A DNA stretch of 64,000 nucleotides from an uncultured bacterium (GTDB lineage: Bacteria; Cyanobacteriota; Vampirovibrionia; Gastranaerophilales; Gastranaerophilaceae): the NCBI GenBank assembly GCA_950022495.1, contig CATLLJ010000002.1:148717-212716 (forward strand), written 5' to 3'. Within the stretch, counting starts at the first letter, position 1; the number at the start of each line of letters is the position of its first letter. The translations under genes and the position numbers were made by a program. Positions 8,751 to 17,216 of this stretch are shown here, one piece after another. The notes below the pieces were generated by a model. It did not search any database and had not been told where the DNA came from. It saw only the letters and a program-made list of their open reading frames with translations.

Positions 8751-8788
8751 AAACAAAGAGGCGGCTCTAATGAGCCGCCTCTTTGTTT
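8751..8788. terminator. Bidirectional intrinsic terminator
   Basis: 17-bp arms AAACAAAGAGGCGGCTC (8751-8767) and complement (8772-8788), loop TAAT. It serves the + strand Cys-rich gene and the minus-strand kinase gene. Confidence 0.9.
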
Positions 8789-8806
8789 AATATCCTCTTA
8801 ATTTAT

Positions 8807-9643
8807 TTAATATTCAATATTTTTCAACGCATAGAAAATTTTATCAGTAATTTCCTGAATATATTCTTGACTTACAAGCCCATTAATAACAGCATCAGCT
8901 ATCTGATAAGTTGGTCTAATATATTGTTGAGCAGTTCTATTAACATCAGCAAATTGTAAATCTGCAGCTGAACCTGATTTTCCACGCTCAGCAGCACGTC
9001 TGTACCAGCGGTCCTTTATAACTTCTAAAGGTGTAAATACATAAACTTTAACGTCCATAATATCTCTAACACCTTCATTCAAAACGTATAAACCTTCTGT
9101 TAAAATAATTTTAGCAGGTTTCTTTTCATCTCCGTTTGGATCAGATTCACAGGTCACAAAATTATAACGTGGGGATTTAATAGTTAATCCCTCTTTTAAA
9201 GATACTAAGTGACTCTTCATCAAATCTAAATCAATTACATCAGGTGTATCAAAGCTAAATCCTGTTTTAAAAAGAGCTTCATAACTTCCTGCTTCTTTCA
9301 ATTCTTTTGATGTATCTTTATAATAATCATCACATCTGATTACAGTATAAATACCTTCGGTCTTATTCTTTACACAAGCTTTAATTGTATTATCAACAAA
9401 TACGGTTTTACCGGAAGCACTTTCACCGGTTATACCAATAAGAAAAGTTTGTTTTTTTTCTTGAACAACTTTTCTAGCAATATTCATAATCAAATTATCC
9501 GAAATTTTTAAAAACAACGGTTGTTCTTGTTTTTTATCTTCTTCCAAAATTTTTTTCAAGGCATCGACAATATTAGAAATAATTTCCATATCTCGTCTGT
9601 TTGAATAATAATCATAACTTGTCAATTCGTAATCCTTTAACAT
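8807..9643 (-). CDS. Uridine kinase/phosphoribulokinase-family P-loop kinase
   Basis: 278 aa. P-loop GESASGKT at residues 73-80 after GIT, then DDYYKD, and FDTPDVIDLDLM, all typical of uridine kinases (phosphorylation of uridine/cytidine with ATP or GTP). It differs from a ~210-aa Udk by an extra ~65-residue N-terminal region without a recognised domain, so the true substrate is uncertain. AGGGG lies 8 nt before the ATG. Single-gene unit. Confidence 0.8.
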   Translation of the reverse strand: MLKDYELTSYDYYSNRRDMEIISNIVDALKKILEEDKKQEQPLFLKISDNLIMNIARKVVQEKKQTFLIGITGESASGKTVFVDNTIKACVKNKTEGIYTVIRCDDYYKDTSKELKEAGSYEALFKTGFSFDTPDVIDLDLMKSHLVSLKEGLTIKSPRYNFVTCESDPNGDEKKPAKIILTEGLYVLNEGVRDIMDVKVYVFTPLEVIKDRWYRRAAERGKSGSAADLQFADVNRTAQQYIRPTYQIADAVINGLVSQEYIQEITDKIFYALKNIEY

Positions 9644-9799
9644 TCATACATCCCCTTCACAAACATGTTATCATTCTACTGTAAAATTATTAAAAGCTCC
9701 ATAAAAGATGAAATTTTGTAACAAAAAGTTTATGAAAAATTAAAGTTTAAAAAAAATATGCCGAATACTATTTTGTTAAGAAAATAAGGAGTATAATTT

Positions 9800-9973
9800 A
9801 TGTACAATGATGAAATTTTTGAAAGTGCTTTAAAGGAATCAAGAGAAGAAAGTTTTAAAGAATTGCAATGCGAAGTTAAAACAGTTGAACGTGTAATTGA
9901 AAGATTATTAACTCAACTATTAGAAAGTTCTTCATTTGTATCTGAAAGAGACTTTCACGTTTGTGCAATGTAA
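9800..9973 (+). CDS. Small acidic helical protein (57 aa)
   Basis: ATG at 9800 with AAGGAG at 8-nt spacing; ends at TAA 9971-9973. The sequence MYNDEIFESALKESREESFK is followed by a predicted amphipathic helix rich in Glu, Leu and Lys (VERVIERLLTQLLES). No family is recognised. The strong ribosome site and a perfect terminator 11 bp after the stop make it a real single-gene unit. Confidence 0.7.
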   Translation: MYNDEIFESALKESREESFKELQCEVKTVERVIERLLTQLLESSSFVSERDFHVCAM

Positions 9974-9984
9974 AAGAATTCAGT

Positions 9985-10020
9985 GAAAAAGAGCACCCTC
10001 ATTAGAGGGTGCTCTTTTTC
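9985..10020. terminator. Bidirectional intrinsic terminator
   Basis: 16-bp arms GAAAAAGAGCACCCTC (9985-10000) and complement (10005-10020), loop ATTA, T run. Shared by the converging 57-aa gene and the glycine-zipper gene. Confidence 0.9.
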
Positions 10021-10037
10021 TATTTAATTTATATTCA

Positions 10038-11042
10038 TTATGCAGCTTGCTGAACTGCCGCATTCAAATCAATTTCTTGACCTATGAGTTTTTCAATTTC
10101 AGCTTTTGCAAGCATATCATCTTGAGTTAATTGACCTGCTGCCGCACGTTGAACTAACTGATTATAAGATTCTTGAATTAACTGATTAGTTGAACCCGCA
10201 TCCCTAATAGCTGATTTTGCAATATCTTGTGTTGCTTCTTTTTGAGCTAATTCAACTTCGCTAGGACCGGTAATTTTCTTAGCAACCTTACCGAATAAGA
10301 AGCTGCCCAGCATACCGCCTAAGAAACCGACAACACCGCCGACTGCAGTACCGATAGGTCCACAGAAAGAACCGATTGCTGCACCGAGTTTAGCACCTGC
10401 AGCTGAACCGACTGCCCAACCTGCAACCTCGGCACCTGTTTGAACAACAGTTTTACCTAATTGTTTAAAGCCTTTGCCAACTCCCAGTTTAAATGCAGGT
10501 ACAACATCTGATACTATACCCATACCTAAAGATATTGCAGCGAAACCAGCATTACCTTTCAAGCATTTCCATGCAGATTTACCTGCACCTTTTGCGAGAG
10601 CTCCTATTTTAGATGTTGCTTTAGCAGCTGTTTGAGTCGCTGCACCTGATGCGCCTGTAGTTGCTGCCCCGGCTGCCGCATTAGCTGCAGAATTACCTGA
10701 AGCTCTGACCAATCCTGTTTCAGCTGTACGGACACCTGCAGCATACTCGCCGGCACCTTTCCATCTAGCTTTCATATTTTGCCATATGCTTGCATCTTTG
10801 CTGACATATTTATTAACAACACTTTTTTGTACAGCTGCATCTTGTGCCAGCTGCCGTAAACCGCCCCTTATATCTTTTCTATTTTTCCAGGCCCAAGTAC
10901 CGGCAGATATTCCGCCCATCATGGCAGTACCGGAAACAATACCGGATGATTCTCCCTGTTGGTTAACGCTTGCACCAATCAAATAACGTGACAACCTGTT
11001 AACAGACTCGTACTGATTAACAGACAAGTTACTAAATCCCAT
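10038..11042 (-). CDS. Glycine-zipper membrane-active-type protein, paralogue 1 (334 aa)
   Basis: Not recognised. There is no signal peptide. Residues ~110-150 are an Ala/Gly/Thr-rich low-complexity linker. Then come a hydrophobic stretch (GFAAISLGMGIVSDVVPAF), a Lys-rich piece, and a glycine-zipper block (residues ~210-255, with FCGPIGTAVGGVVGFLGG and GSFLFGK). The tail (~265-334) is helical and charged. The same order is found in the neighbour at 11203-12051, so this is a tandem paralogue pair. Glycine zippers often insert into membranes. AGGAG precedes the ATG by about 10 nt, and a TTAACA-AA-TGTTAA site lies 86 bp upstream. Confidence 0.8.
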   Translation of the reverse strand: MGFSNLSVNQYESVNRLSRYLIGASVNQQGESSGIVSGTAMMGGISAGTWAWKNRKDIRGGLRQLAQDAAVQKSVVNKYVSKDASIWQNMKARWKGAGEYAAGVRTAETGLVRASGNSAANAAAGAATTGASGAATQTAAKATSKIGALAKGAGKSAWKCLKGNAGFAAISLGMGIVSDVVPAFKLGVGKGFKQLGKTVVQTGAEVAGWAVGSAAGAKLGAAIGSFCGPIGTAVGGVVGFLGGMLGSFLFGKVAKKITGPSEVELAQKEATQDIAKSAIRDAGSTNQLIQESYNQLVQRAAAGQLTQDDMLAKAEIEKLIGQEIDLNAAVQQAA

Positions 11043-11127
11043 TTTTAAATTTCTCCTATAGATTAATTTCCCCTGTACCCTATTAAAGTTTTTTTTTATT
11101 TTAAAATTGCGTCTGCAATATAAAATA

Positions 11128-11141
11128 TTAACAAATGTTAA
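11128..11141. promoter_or_regulatory. TTAACA-N2-TGTTAA inverted repeat
   Basis: TTAACA-AA-TGTTAA, a perfect 6+6 inverted repeat 86 bp upstream of the 11042 start. The same element occurs at 12142-12155 at almost the same distance from the paralogous gene, so it may be an operator or activator site. Confidence 0.45.
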
Positions 11142-11202
11142 GATAGGACTTAGAAATCTAAATCCTATCTTTTAGGTTATGTTATATAGAAAAAAGGGAG
11201 GG

Positions 11203-12051
11203 TTATGCGATTTGATTGAATGCCGGAATTTGCTGCATCATTATATCATTTGAGTAATTATTTGTTAATCCAAAGTTGTTAACCGAATTTGTCATTCCGA
11301 AATTAAAATTCGGATTTGCTGTAAATGGAGGCTGTTGAACAGGTTGTTGCTGCATTTGAGATTGAAGAGCCATATACTGCTGAGGATTTTGCATTATTTC
11401 CATAGCTAATTCTTGTTTCTTTTGTTCATCTTCAGCTTTTTTCTCGGTATATGATTTACCTACAATTTTACCGGTTAACCATTCACCTGCAATCCAACCA
11501 ACAATACTGCCAATTGGTCCAAATGCTGATCCTGCAACCGCACCTGCAAGTGATGCACCTGTTAATCTTGCACCTGATTTACCAACTTCTGCAAGACCTT
11601 GTCCAATACCTTTTTCTTTGATTGCTGAAATTATATTTGGTAATTCAAATGCTATTAACATTAAGTTACCAATTAATGGCATTTTCTTACCGATACCTTT
11701 AAAGAAACCTTTTATACCACCCATAACTTGACTTTTACCTGCAGCTTTTGCAAGTCTGGCTCCTGCTAAAGTTTGACCCTTAATTTTAGACGGAGTTGTT
11801 TTCAAAGATTTCCAAAATCTTGAGAAGAAACTTGTTTTATGAGCATTTTTAACTGCACTGCCGCCAGCTTTTACCGCATCCCAAACTGTTCTTGCAGTTG
11901 TTTTACCGCCGGCTTTAGCAGCATTATTTGCAGCTTTAACAAAAGTATCTGCACCATTTCCGAAAATAATATCCGGAACAATTTTTACACCTTTTTTTGC
12001 ATAGGAAAAAGCTTTTGTTGCCATATTTCCAATTGCCGAAATTGAAACCAT
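11203..12051 (-). CDS. Glycine-zipper membrane-active-type protein, paralogue 2 (282 aa)
   Basis: Paralogue of 10038-11042: Lys/Ala-rich first half, a hydrophobic stretch (PLIGNLMLIAFELPNIISAI), GLAEVGKSGARLTGASLAG, and a glycine zipper (AVAGSAFGPIGSIVGWIAGE). The C-terminal ~70 residues are Gln/Asn/Met/Pro-rich (QSQMQQQPVQQPP), unlike the paralogue. No signal peptide. AAAGGTAGG precedes the ATG. Function unknown; a secreted or pore-type protein is possible but not shown. Confidence 0.8.
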   Translation of the reverse strand: MVSISAIGNMATKAFSYAKKGVKIVPDIIFGNGADTFVKAANNAAKAGGKTTARTVWDAVKAGGSAVKNAHKTSFFSRFWKSLKTTPSKIKGQTLAGARLAKAAGKSQVMGGIKGFFKGIGKKMPLIGNLMLIAFELPNIISAIKEKGIGQGLAEVGKSGARLTGASLAGAVAGSAFGPIGSIVGWIAGEWLTGKIVGKSYTEKKAEDEQKKQELAMEIMQNPQQYMALQSQMQQQPVQQPPFTANPNFNFGMTNSVNNFGLTNNYSNDIMMQQIPAFNQIA

Positions 12052-12141
12052 AATACACCTACCTTTAAAAATGCAATTTTTCTAACCTACATATTTATAA
12101 AAAAAATCCGGTTTTAAAAATTGCATAAAAAAGACATTGTG

Positions 12142-12155
12142 TTAACATTTGTTAA
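12142..12155. promoter_or_regulatory. TTAACA-N2-TGTTAA inverted repeat
   Basis: TTAACA-TT-TGTTAA, 91 bp upstream of the 12051 start; a second copy of the element at 11128-11141. Confidence 0.45.
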
Positions 12156-12176
12156 TACAAAAAACTAAAAATAAAT

Positions 12177-12941
12177 TTAAACGCTTAGCAACTTATCTAC
12201 TCCGGAAACCCCATAACCAAACATTGCAAAGTCATATTTCACAGGGTCTTCCGGACACAATAGCTTCAAATTATTTGTTAATTCCACAACTGATTTAAAA
12301 TCGTTTGCATTTCTTGTTAAAAGTCCCATTTGACGTGAAATTCTCCCAACATGCACATCAAGCGGGATATATAATTCAGAAGGGGTTATAAAATTCCACA
12401 CACCCAAATCCACAGGGCCTTTTCTAACCATCCAGCGAAGATACATACACATTCTTTTCATTGCTCCGCCATTATGAGGGTTTGGTATCATGTGATAAAA
12501 ACCGTGTCCTGCTGCAACTGATGAATTATTTACACGGGAATAAAAATAATCAACTACAGTTTCAAATATTTTATTTTGTTTATAACCATGCTCAAACAAT
12601 TCTTCTAATCCATTTGAAGAATTATAGAGATTTTTTAATATTAAAAATATTGCTTTAAAATCATCAGGTTTACCAAATCTATAATTAAAATCTCCAATCA
12701 TTTCAGGTTCAAAATTCTGTACAAAATTTAGCGGTTCATTTTGTGCAATTTCAAATAATTGATCTAATTTTTTGATAAACTGTTTTCTGCTGCCATAAGC
12801 AAGTAAGGATGCAATAAAACCTGCAAGCTCAATATCTTTTTTACTGCTAAATCTATGCGGAAACTGAACCGGATCATCTTTAATAAAATCCCCGGTTTCA
12901 TATTGTGCAGCAAGTTTATCTATTTCTGTCTTTGTAATCAT
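12177..12941 (-). CDS. TIGR02757 (DUF2400) family protein
   Basis: 254 aa from the ATG at 12941; a TTG at 12959 would add six residues but has no support. Seen: GFIASLLAYGSRKQFI, FYHMIPNPHNGGAMKRMCMYLRWMVR and the PLDVHVGRISR motif. The family is related to helix-hairpin-helix DNA glycosylases by fold, and its function is unknown. There is no Shine-Dalgarno, but CATAAT with an extended TGC sits 6 nt before the ATG. Confidence 0.85.
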   Translation of the reverse strand: MITKTEIDKLAAQYETGDFIKDDPVQFPHRFSSKKDIELAGFIASLLAYGSRKQFIKKLDQLFEIAQNEPLNFVQNFEPEMIGDFNYRFGKPDDFKAIFLILKNLYNSSNGLEELFEHGYKQNKIFETVVDYFYSRVNNSSVAAGHGFYHMIPNPHNGGAMKRMCMYLRWMVRKGPVDLGVWNFITPSELYIPLDVHVGRISRQMGLLTRNANDFKSVVELTNNLKLLCPEDPVKYDFAMFGYGVSGVDKLLSV

Positions 12942-12947
12942 AATTAT

Positions 12948-12953
12948 ATTATG
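12948..12953 (-). promoter_or_regulatory. Extended -10 box, leaderless start of the TIGR02757 gene
   Basis: TGC-CATAAT on the minus strand, then 6 nt, then ATG at 12941. Confidence 0.4.
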
Positions 12954-12980
12954 GCACAAAGTTTAAAATTTAGTTAAAAT

Positions 12981-13355
12981 TTAGCGATTTGAATATGGTA
13001 AAACCTTATATTTATCCATCAAATCATTTTTCATCTTATAAGAAACAACAGAAGAGATCAGAACACCGACTAAACCGCCGGCAATCACCCCGATTCCTGC
13101 AGGCAAAAATCTATTTTTTGCAATCAAATTTTTATGTTCTTTTGCACTTAAAAACGCTCCAAAACCGCATGATAATGCAGCTACAAATGTTGCAGCCTTT
13201 AGTTCTTTATCCTGTTTATTGTACTTCTTAACAAACTCATCTGCTTTGTCAGAACGAATTATATAACTCGGAGTATTTTTAGGTCTGTCAGGACTTGATT
13301 TAAAATCCAGCCTAACTCTATTTTCATCTATATTAGGGCCAATCTTTAATTTCAT
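12981..13355 (-). CDS. Small two-TM hypothetical protein (124 aa)
   Basis: The soluble N-terminal ~50 residues (SSPDRPKNTPSYIIR) are followed by two hydrophobic segments, AATFVAALSCGFGAFLSA (~55-70) and PAGIGVIAGGLVGVLISSVV (~87-106), and a charged tail. Not recognised. It lies between murJ and the TIGR02757 gene on the same strand, 40 bp after murJ, and may be the last gene of the spoIID-murJ unit. Confidence 0.7.
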   Translation of the reverse strand: MKLKIGPNIDENRVRLDFKSSPDRPKNTPSYIIRSDKADEFVKKYNKQDKELKAATFVAALSCGFGAFLSAKEHKNLIAKNRFLPAGIGVIAGGLVGVLISSVVSYKMKNDLMDKYKVLPYSNR

Positions 13356-13395
13356 ATTTAAATTTTAACTCTTTTATTTCAATAAAAAAATTGCT

Positions 13396-14994
13396 CTATT
13401 TTCTTATAAATCTTGCGGATAATCTATTAAATAATTCGCTAGCATATTCCATTCTAAATAGTAAGTTTAGAGGGATATAAATCACCAGACAAGCTATTGC
13501 AACTGAGAATATTTTCAATAATTCAAACGGAATTTTTGACAGATGAACAAACTTATCAAATTCTACAGCCAGCAACCAGCAGCCTATTCCAGTTATAACA
13601 CCTGCAATAATCATTTTCAAGAGATTTATAAATAGTGTTTTGTAATCCATTTTCATTTTTCTGGTAATCAAAACACCCAAAACTATTGCATTAAATAAAG
13701 TTACAAGAGAAGTTGAAAGAGTAATTCCACCGATACCGAAATGCATTTTTGATATTAAAACCCAGTTTAAAATAAGTTTCAAAACAATAGATGAGAACGC
13801 AACAATAAACGGTGTGGCTGAATCATTGAATGAATAATAAACTCTTGTAATAGAATCTCTAAACACATAAGGAATAATAGACACTGACAGGAACCAGAGT
13901 GCTTCTGTCACCATAAAAGTCGCATTAGAATCAAAAACACCGTGTTCAAAAACTAAACGGACAGCATCCAACCCTACAACGGCAATGCCTATAATAATCG
14001 GGATTGCTCCGAAGAATAATACCCCGACACCTTTGTTGAAATAATTTTTTATACCTTCATAATCCTTATCCGCAACAAGTCTTGCAAAAATTGGAAACAA
14101 TGGCACCAAAAACGCAGTAACTAAAATTCCTACAGGGAATTGGAAAACTCTGTTTGCATATCCTATTGCAGTCCATGCTCCCTCTGATATTGCAGATGTG
14201 AAAAACATATCAACATATATGTGAATTTGTCCGACAGTAGAACTTAGAATTGCAGGGAATAAAAGCTCGCAAATCTCTTTGAAATGCGGATTATGTGTAA
14301 ATTCAAAGTTCGGCCTTAAGCGATAACCTAGCTTTTTTATATTAGGATATTGAATAATTAGCTGAAAAATAGCACCAATGGTTGTAGCCCATGCCAGAGC
14401 ATAACCCTTCTGGTCGCTTGGAGCAGCAATAACGATACCAATTATTGCCAGACTCATCACAATCGGCGATAAATTAGGCAGCATAAATTGTTTATATATA
14501 ATCAGAATTCCGTAATAAATCCCGACAATTCCGCCTATCACAAGAAGCGGAGTCATAATTTTCAAATGCATAGCTGCAAGATTAACCATTTCCGCAGAAC
14601 CGTTAGAAATAATCAATCCCATAATCTGCTTTGGAAAAACAAACATTAAAACAGATAGTGCCAGGAAAAATATTATCGTACCAGTCATAAAAGTTGAATA
14701 TAATTTATTAACCTGCTCTGAAGGTTTTTCCTGCAAATTCGGAATTAATTTTGAAAAAATAGCAACAGTTGCACTATGAAATGGACCACCGACACCGCCA
14801 AGCAGGATTAACGATAACGATGGAATTTGATAAGCATAATAGTAAGCATCAGACACCAGAGACGCACCGTAATAATTTGCAATTATAATATCGCGGACAA
14901 ATCCGATTAATTTACTCACAATAGTAACAACCGCAATCATCCATGCAGCCTTTAACAAACTTGGTGTCTTATCTTCCTTAATCGCTGTACTCAT
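13396..14994 (-). CDS. murJ: Lipid II flippase MurJ (MviN)
   Basis: 532 aa with about 14 hydrophobic segments, typical of MurJ in the MOP superfamily. The N-terminus has SKLIGFVRDIIIANYYGAS and the motif GGVGGPFHSATVAIFSK. It moves the peptidoglycan precursor lipid II across the cytoplasmic membrane. Its start overlaps the SpoIID-like gene by 17 bp, so both are co-transcribed, consistent with joint roles in cell-wall synthesis. Confidence 0.95.
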   Translation of the reverse strand: MSTAIKEDKTPSLLKAAWMIAVVTIVSKLIGFVRDIIIANYYGASLVSDAYYYAYQIPSLSLILLGGVGGPFHSATVAIFSKLIPNLQEKPSEQVNKLYSTFMTGTIIFFLALSVLMFVFPKQIMGLIISNGSAEMVNLAAMHLKIMTPLLVIGGIVGIYYGILIIYKQFMLPNLSPIVMSLAIIGIVIAAPSDQKGYALAWATTIGAIFQLIIQYPNIKKLGYRLRPNFEFTHNPHFKEICELLFPAILSSTVGQIHIYVDMFFTSAISEGAWTAIGYANRVFQFPVGILVTAFLVPLFPIFARLVADKDYEGIKNYFNKGVGVLFFGAIPIIIGIAVVGLDAVRLVFEHGVFDSNATFMVTEALWFLSVSIIPYVFRDSITRVYYSFNDSATPFIVAFSSIVLKLILNWVLISKMHFGIGGITLSTSLVTLFNAIVLGVLITRKMKMDYKTLFINLLKMIIAGVITGIGCWLLAVEFDKFVHLSKIPFELLKIFSVAIACLVIYIPLNLLFRMEYASELFNRLSARFIRK

Positions 14995-16696
14995 TCTTTC
15001 CTGCCAATTCTATATACATTCTAAGTCCTTTATTTTGACCTTCTGATGCCGGATAATAAAATGTTATTGTATTCAATCCTTTTTTCAAATATTGAGAAAT
15101 ATCTACTTTATTAAATCGTTGAGAGGTGTCCAGTTGAATTTTTTCATCACAATCATTTATTCTCGCATCCAAATAACTTACTTTATATTTGTTATCTACA
15201 ACAATTTTAGCATGCCTGTTTCCGGTAAAAAATGTCTGTGTAACTTTATTCTGTTCGCAGTTAGAAGCCAGAATAAACGGTTCTGTTGCAAGAGAAATAC
15301 CTGTATAGTAATGCTGAAGAATTTTTTCATACGGCATTTTTTCAACAGTTCCCATATAACCTGCCCCGTATTGGCTCATACCGACACCATGCCCGAAACC
15401 TCCGCCATAAGCCTTAATATAAATTAAATCACCGTTTTCATCATATTCATGCTCAAACACAACATTGGCACTCGGTAGAGCTTTCCCTTTATTAGTAAAA
15501 AGTCTGCGGATTACAAGTTCTTTTTCTACAATATAATTACCGTTGTCAGTTTGAATTTCCAGCCTCATAATCTTTCCGGACTCACCGCGTTGTAAAACTT
15601 TCAAACATTTAATAATGCCGATAGTTTCACCTTGCTTCACCGCAGGTTTAACAAAACCGGTATTGCTTTGTGCGGCAATATTTTTTTGAACTTCATCCTG
15701 AATTTCCTGACCATTCCACTCTCTTTCCCAGCGATAATAAGTTGAATTTACATCATTTGATTTTGGTTTTGATTTATAGAACTTTGCAGCAGCCTCTTCT
15801 GTATTTAACGGTTCAAAATCCTCTCTGTCAGGTTTTGCGACAAGATACGGCTTAGGTTTTGCCGGAAATTCTTTTGTGTAAGGTTCTGAAAACGCATTTT
15901 GATAACTTTCTGTATAACCGCCGGCAGTTGAAGAATATTGTGCAAGAATTAAATCCCAATCATAAATCGCAACAACCCCTCTGGTTTCTTCGACAGCTTG
16001 AGTTGATAAATCTCTTTCGGTATTTGCACCAAAATAAACCTGACTTGCAACAGAATCAACAACATCATAATTTGAATTTGCTTTGACCCTCGGCGATAAT
16101 ACATAATTTCTTGCCGCAACACTTTGAGCCTTTAAAGCTTCCAGACCAAAATGGACAGGCATTTCATTAGGTACAACACCTTTTAAATATTCTTCCAGAG
16201 GTAAAGAATTTACAATATAAAACTTACCCTCTTTAGGTGTAGAAATGAGTTCTAACTGCCCCCTATATATTGCACATTTACCGCCTCTTTTAAGCCCTTT
16301 TACTCCGATAAATCCATAGTCTGTTTTAAAAATTATAGGCCCTGAAACTTTTGCAATAACATTATTTTCAGCATCTGTAAGAACAAAAATCTTACCAACC
16401 ATTGAAATATTAATAACATTTTCGCTGTCAAAAGTGTTTATATAATTCTCATTATTATAAACTTCAAATTCACCTGTTCCATAAATTGCAACAGTTTCAT
16501 GTTCATATTTTGAAAAATTCTGGTCACCTATTGCAACCCTCACAATTTTTGATTGCGGTGCAGAAAAATAATTATTTGATTGGGTCTCACGTGCAATCTG
16601 CAGTGTTTTTTGCGGAATATTTCCGAAAAATGCAGAATATGCAGGCATTGATATTAATAAAGCGTTTATTAGTATAGCTGCAGCAAATTTTTTCAT
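14978..16696 (-). CDS. SpoIID/LytB-domain protein
   Basis: 572 aa from the ATG at 16696 (MKKFAAAILINALLISMPAYS, a signal peptide); the upstream in-frame TTG at 16714 is not needed. The SpoIID domain is clear: SLPLEEYLKGVVPNEMP, EALKAQSVAARNYVL, and GGFGHGVGMSQYGAGYM near residue ~440. SpoIID of endospore formers is a peptidoglycan lytic transglycosylase; homologues in non-sporulating bacteria also act on the wall. A C-terminal beta-rich tail follows. TATAAT sits 6 nt before the ATG (leaderless). Confidence 0.92.
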   Translation of the reverse strand: MKKFAAAILINALLISMPAYSAFFGNIPQKTLQIARETQSNNYFSAPQSKIVRVAIGDQNFSKYEHETVAIYGTGEFEVYNNENYINTFDSENVINISMVGKIFVLTDAENNVIAKVSGPIIFKTDYGFIGVKGLKRGGKCAIYRGQLELISTPKEGKFYIVNSLPLEEYLKGVVPNEMPVHFGLEALKAQSVAARNYVLSPRVKANSNYDVVDSVASQVYFGANTERDLSTQAVEETRGVVAIYDWDLILAQYSSTAGGYTESYQNAFSEPYTKEFPAKPKPYLVAKPDREDFEPLNTEEAAAKFYKSKPKSNDVNSTYYRWEREWNGQEIQDEVQKNIAAQSNTGFVKPAVKQGETIGIIKCLKVLQRGESGKIMRLEIQTDNGNYIVEKELVIRRLFTNKGKALPSANVVFEHEYDENGDLIYIKAYGGGFGHGVGMSQYGAGYMGTVEKMPYEKILQHYYTGISLATEPFILASNCEQNKVTQTFFTGNRHAKIVVDNKYKVSYLDARINDCDEKIQLDTSQRFNKVDISQYLKKGLNTITFYYPASEGQNKGLRMYIELAGKNEYSD

Positions 16697-16702
16697 AAGA
16701 TT

Positions 16703-16708
16703 ATTATA
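16703..16708 (-). promoter_or_regulatory. -10 box, leaderless start of the spoIID-like gene
   Basis: Perfect TATAAT on the minus strand, then 6 nt, then ATG at 16696. Confidence 0.5.
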
Positions 16709-16717
16709 TGACAAATA

Positions 16718-16909
16718 TCAAATGTAGGAAATAAGTGTATCTATTTCTTTAATGATAATTACCAATAGGGAATCAATATTTGCAACCTCTTCACTTTTAA
16801 CACTCTCAACTTTGGTGTAACCTTTAAGAATATGCAGCCAGCTGTATAATTTGTCTAAGCCTGAAACCACTTCATTGTAGTTTTTCTCAAGTAAACTTAT
16901 TTTTGCCAT
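16718..16909 (-). CDS. Small helical hypothetical protein (63 aa)
   Basis: MAKISLLEKNYNEVVSGLDK, then a short all-helix protein with a hydrophobic C-terminus (LLVIIIKEIDTLISYI). AGG lies 7 nt before the ATG. No family is recognised. It lies 21 bp upstream of spoIID on the same strand and overlaps the likely spoIID promoter. Confidence 0.55.
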   Translation of the reverse strand: MAKISLLEKNYNEVVSGLDKLYSWLHILKGYTKVESVKSEEVANIDSLLVIIIKEIDTLISYI

Positions 16910-17019
16910 TTTAAAACCTATTATTATAACTTAATCATAATTTAGTTATAACAAAATTATGACTGTAAGTCAATAATTGGTGTTACAATAATATTACAAA
17001 GTTTTAATAGGAGTTATAA

Positions 17020-17181
17020 ATGCTAAAAAAGAAAATAACCAGTATAGGTAACAGCTGGGGAGTTATTATTCCTAAAGTAATACTTGACTGCTTAAATATT
17101 AACCCCGTCAGAGATGAAGTTACTATAGAAATTGAACCAGACGGAATTAAAATCAAAAAAGCAAAAAAAGAAGAGAATTAA
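17020..17181 (+). CDS. AbrB/MazE-type swapped-hairpin DNA-binding protein (53 aa)
   Basis: ATG at 17020 with TAGGAG 6 nt upstream. The sequence KKKITSIGNSWGVIIPKVIL followed by DEVTIEIEPDGIKIKKA is the SpoVT/AbrB fold as used by MazE-like antitoxins and AbrB regulators. No toxin gene (MazF/PIN) is adjacent on either side, so it is probably a stand-alone regulator or orphan antitoxin. The stop codon lies inside the loop of an intrinsic terminator. Confidence 0.8.
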   Translation: MLKKKITSIGNSWGVIIPKVILDCLNINPVRDEVTIEIEPDGIKIKKAKKEEN

Positions 17182-17194
17182 ATCTCTTCTTTTT
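17165..17194. terminator. Intrinsic terminator overlapping the AbrB-like stop codon
   Basis: 12-bp arms 17165-17176 and 17183-17194 (AAAAAGAAGAGA and complement). The TAA of the 53-aa gene lies in the 6-nt loop. It can also end the minus-strand cysS transcript. Confidence 0.75.
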
Positions 17195-17216
17195 AATTAT
17201 TAATTTATTCGCTTTC

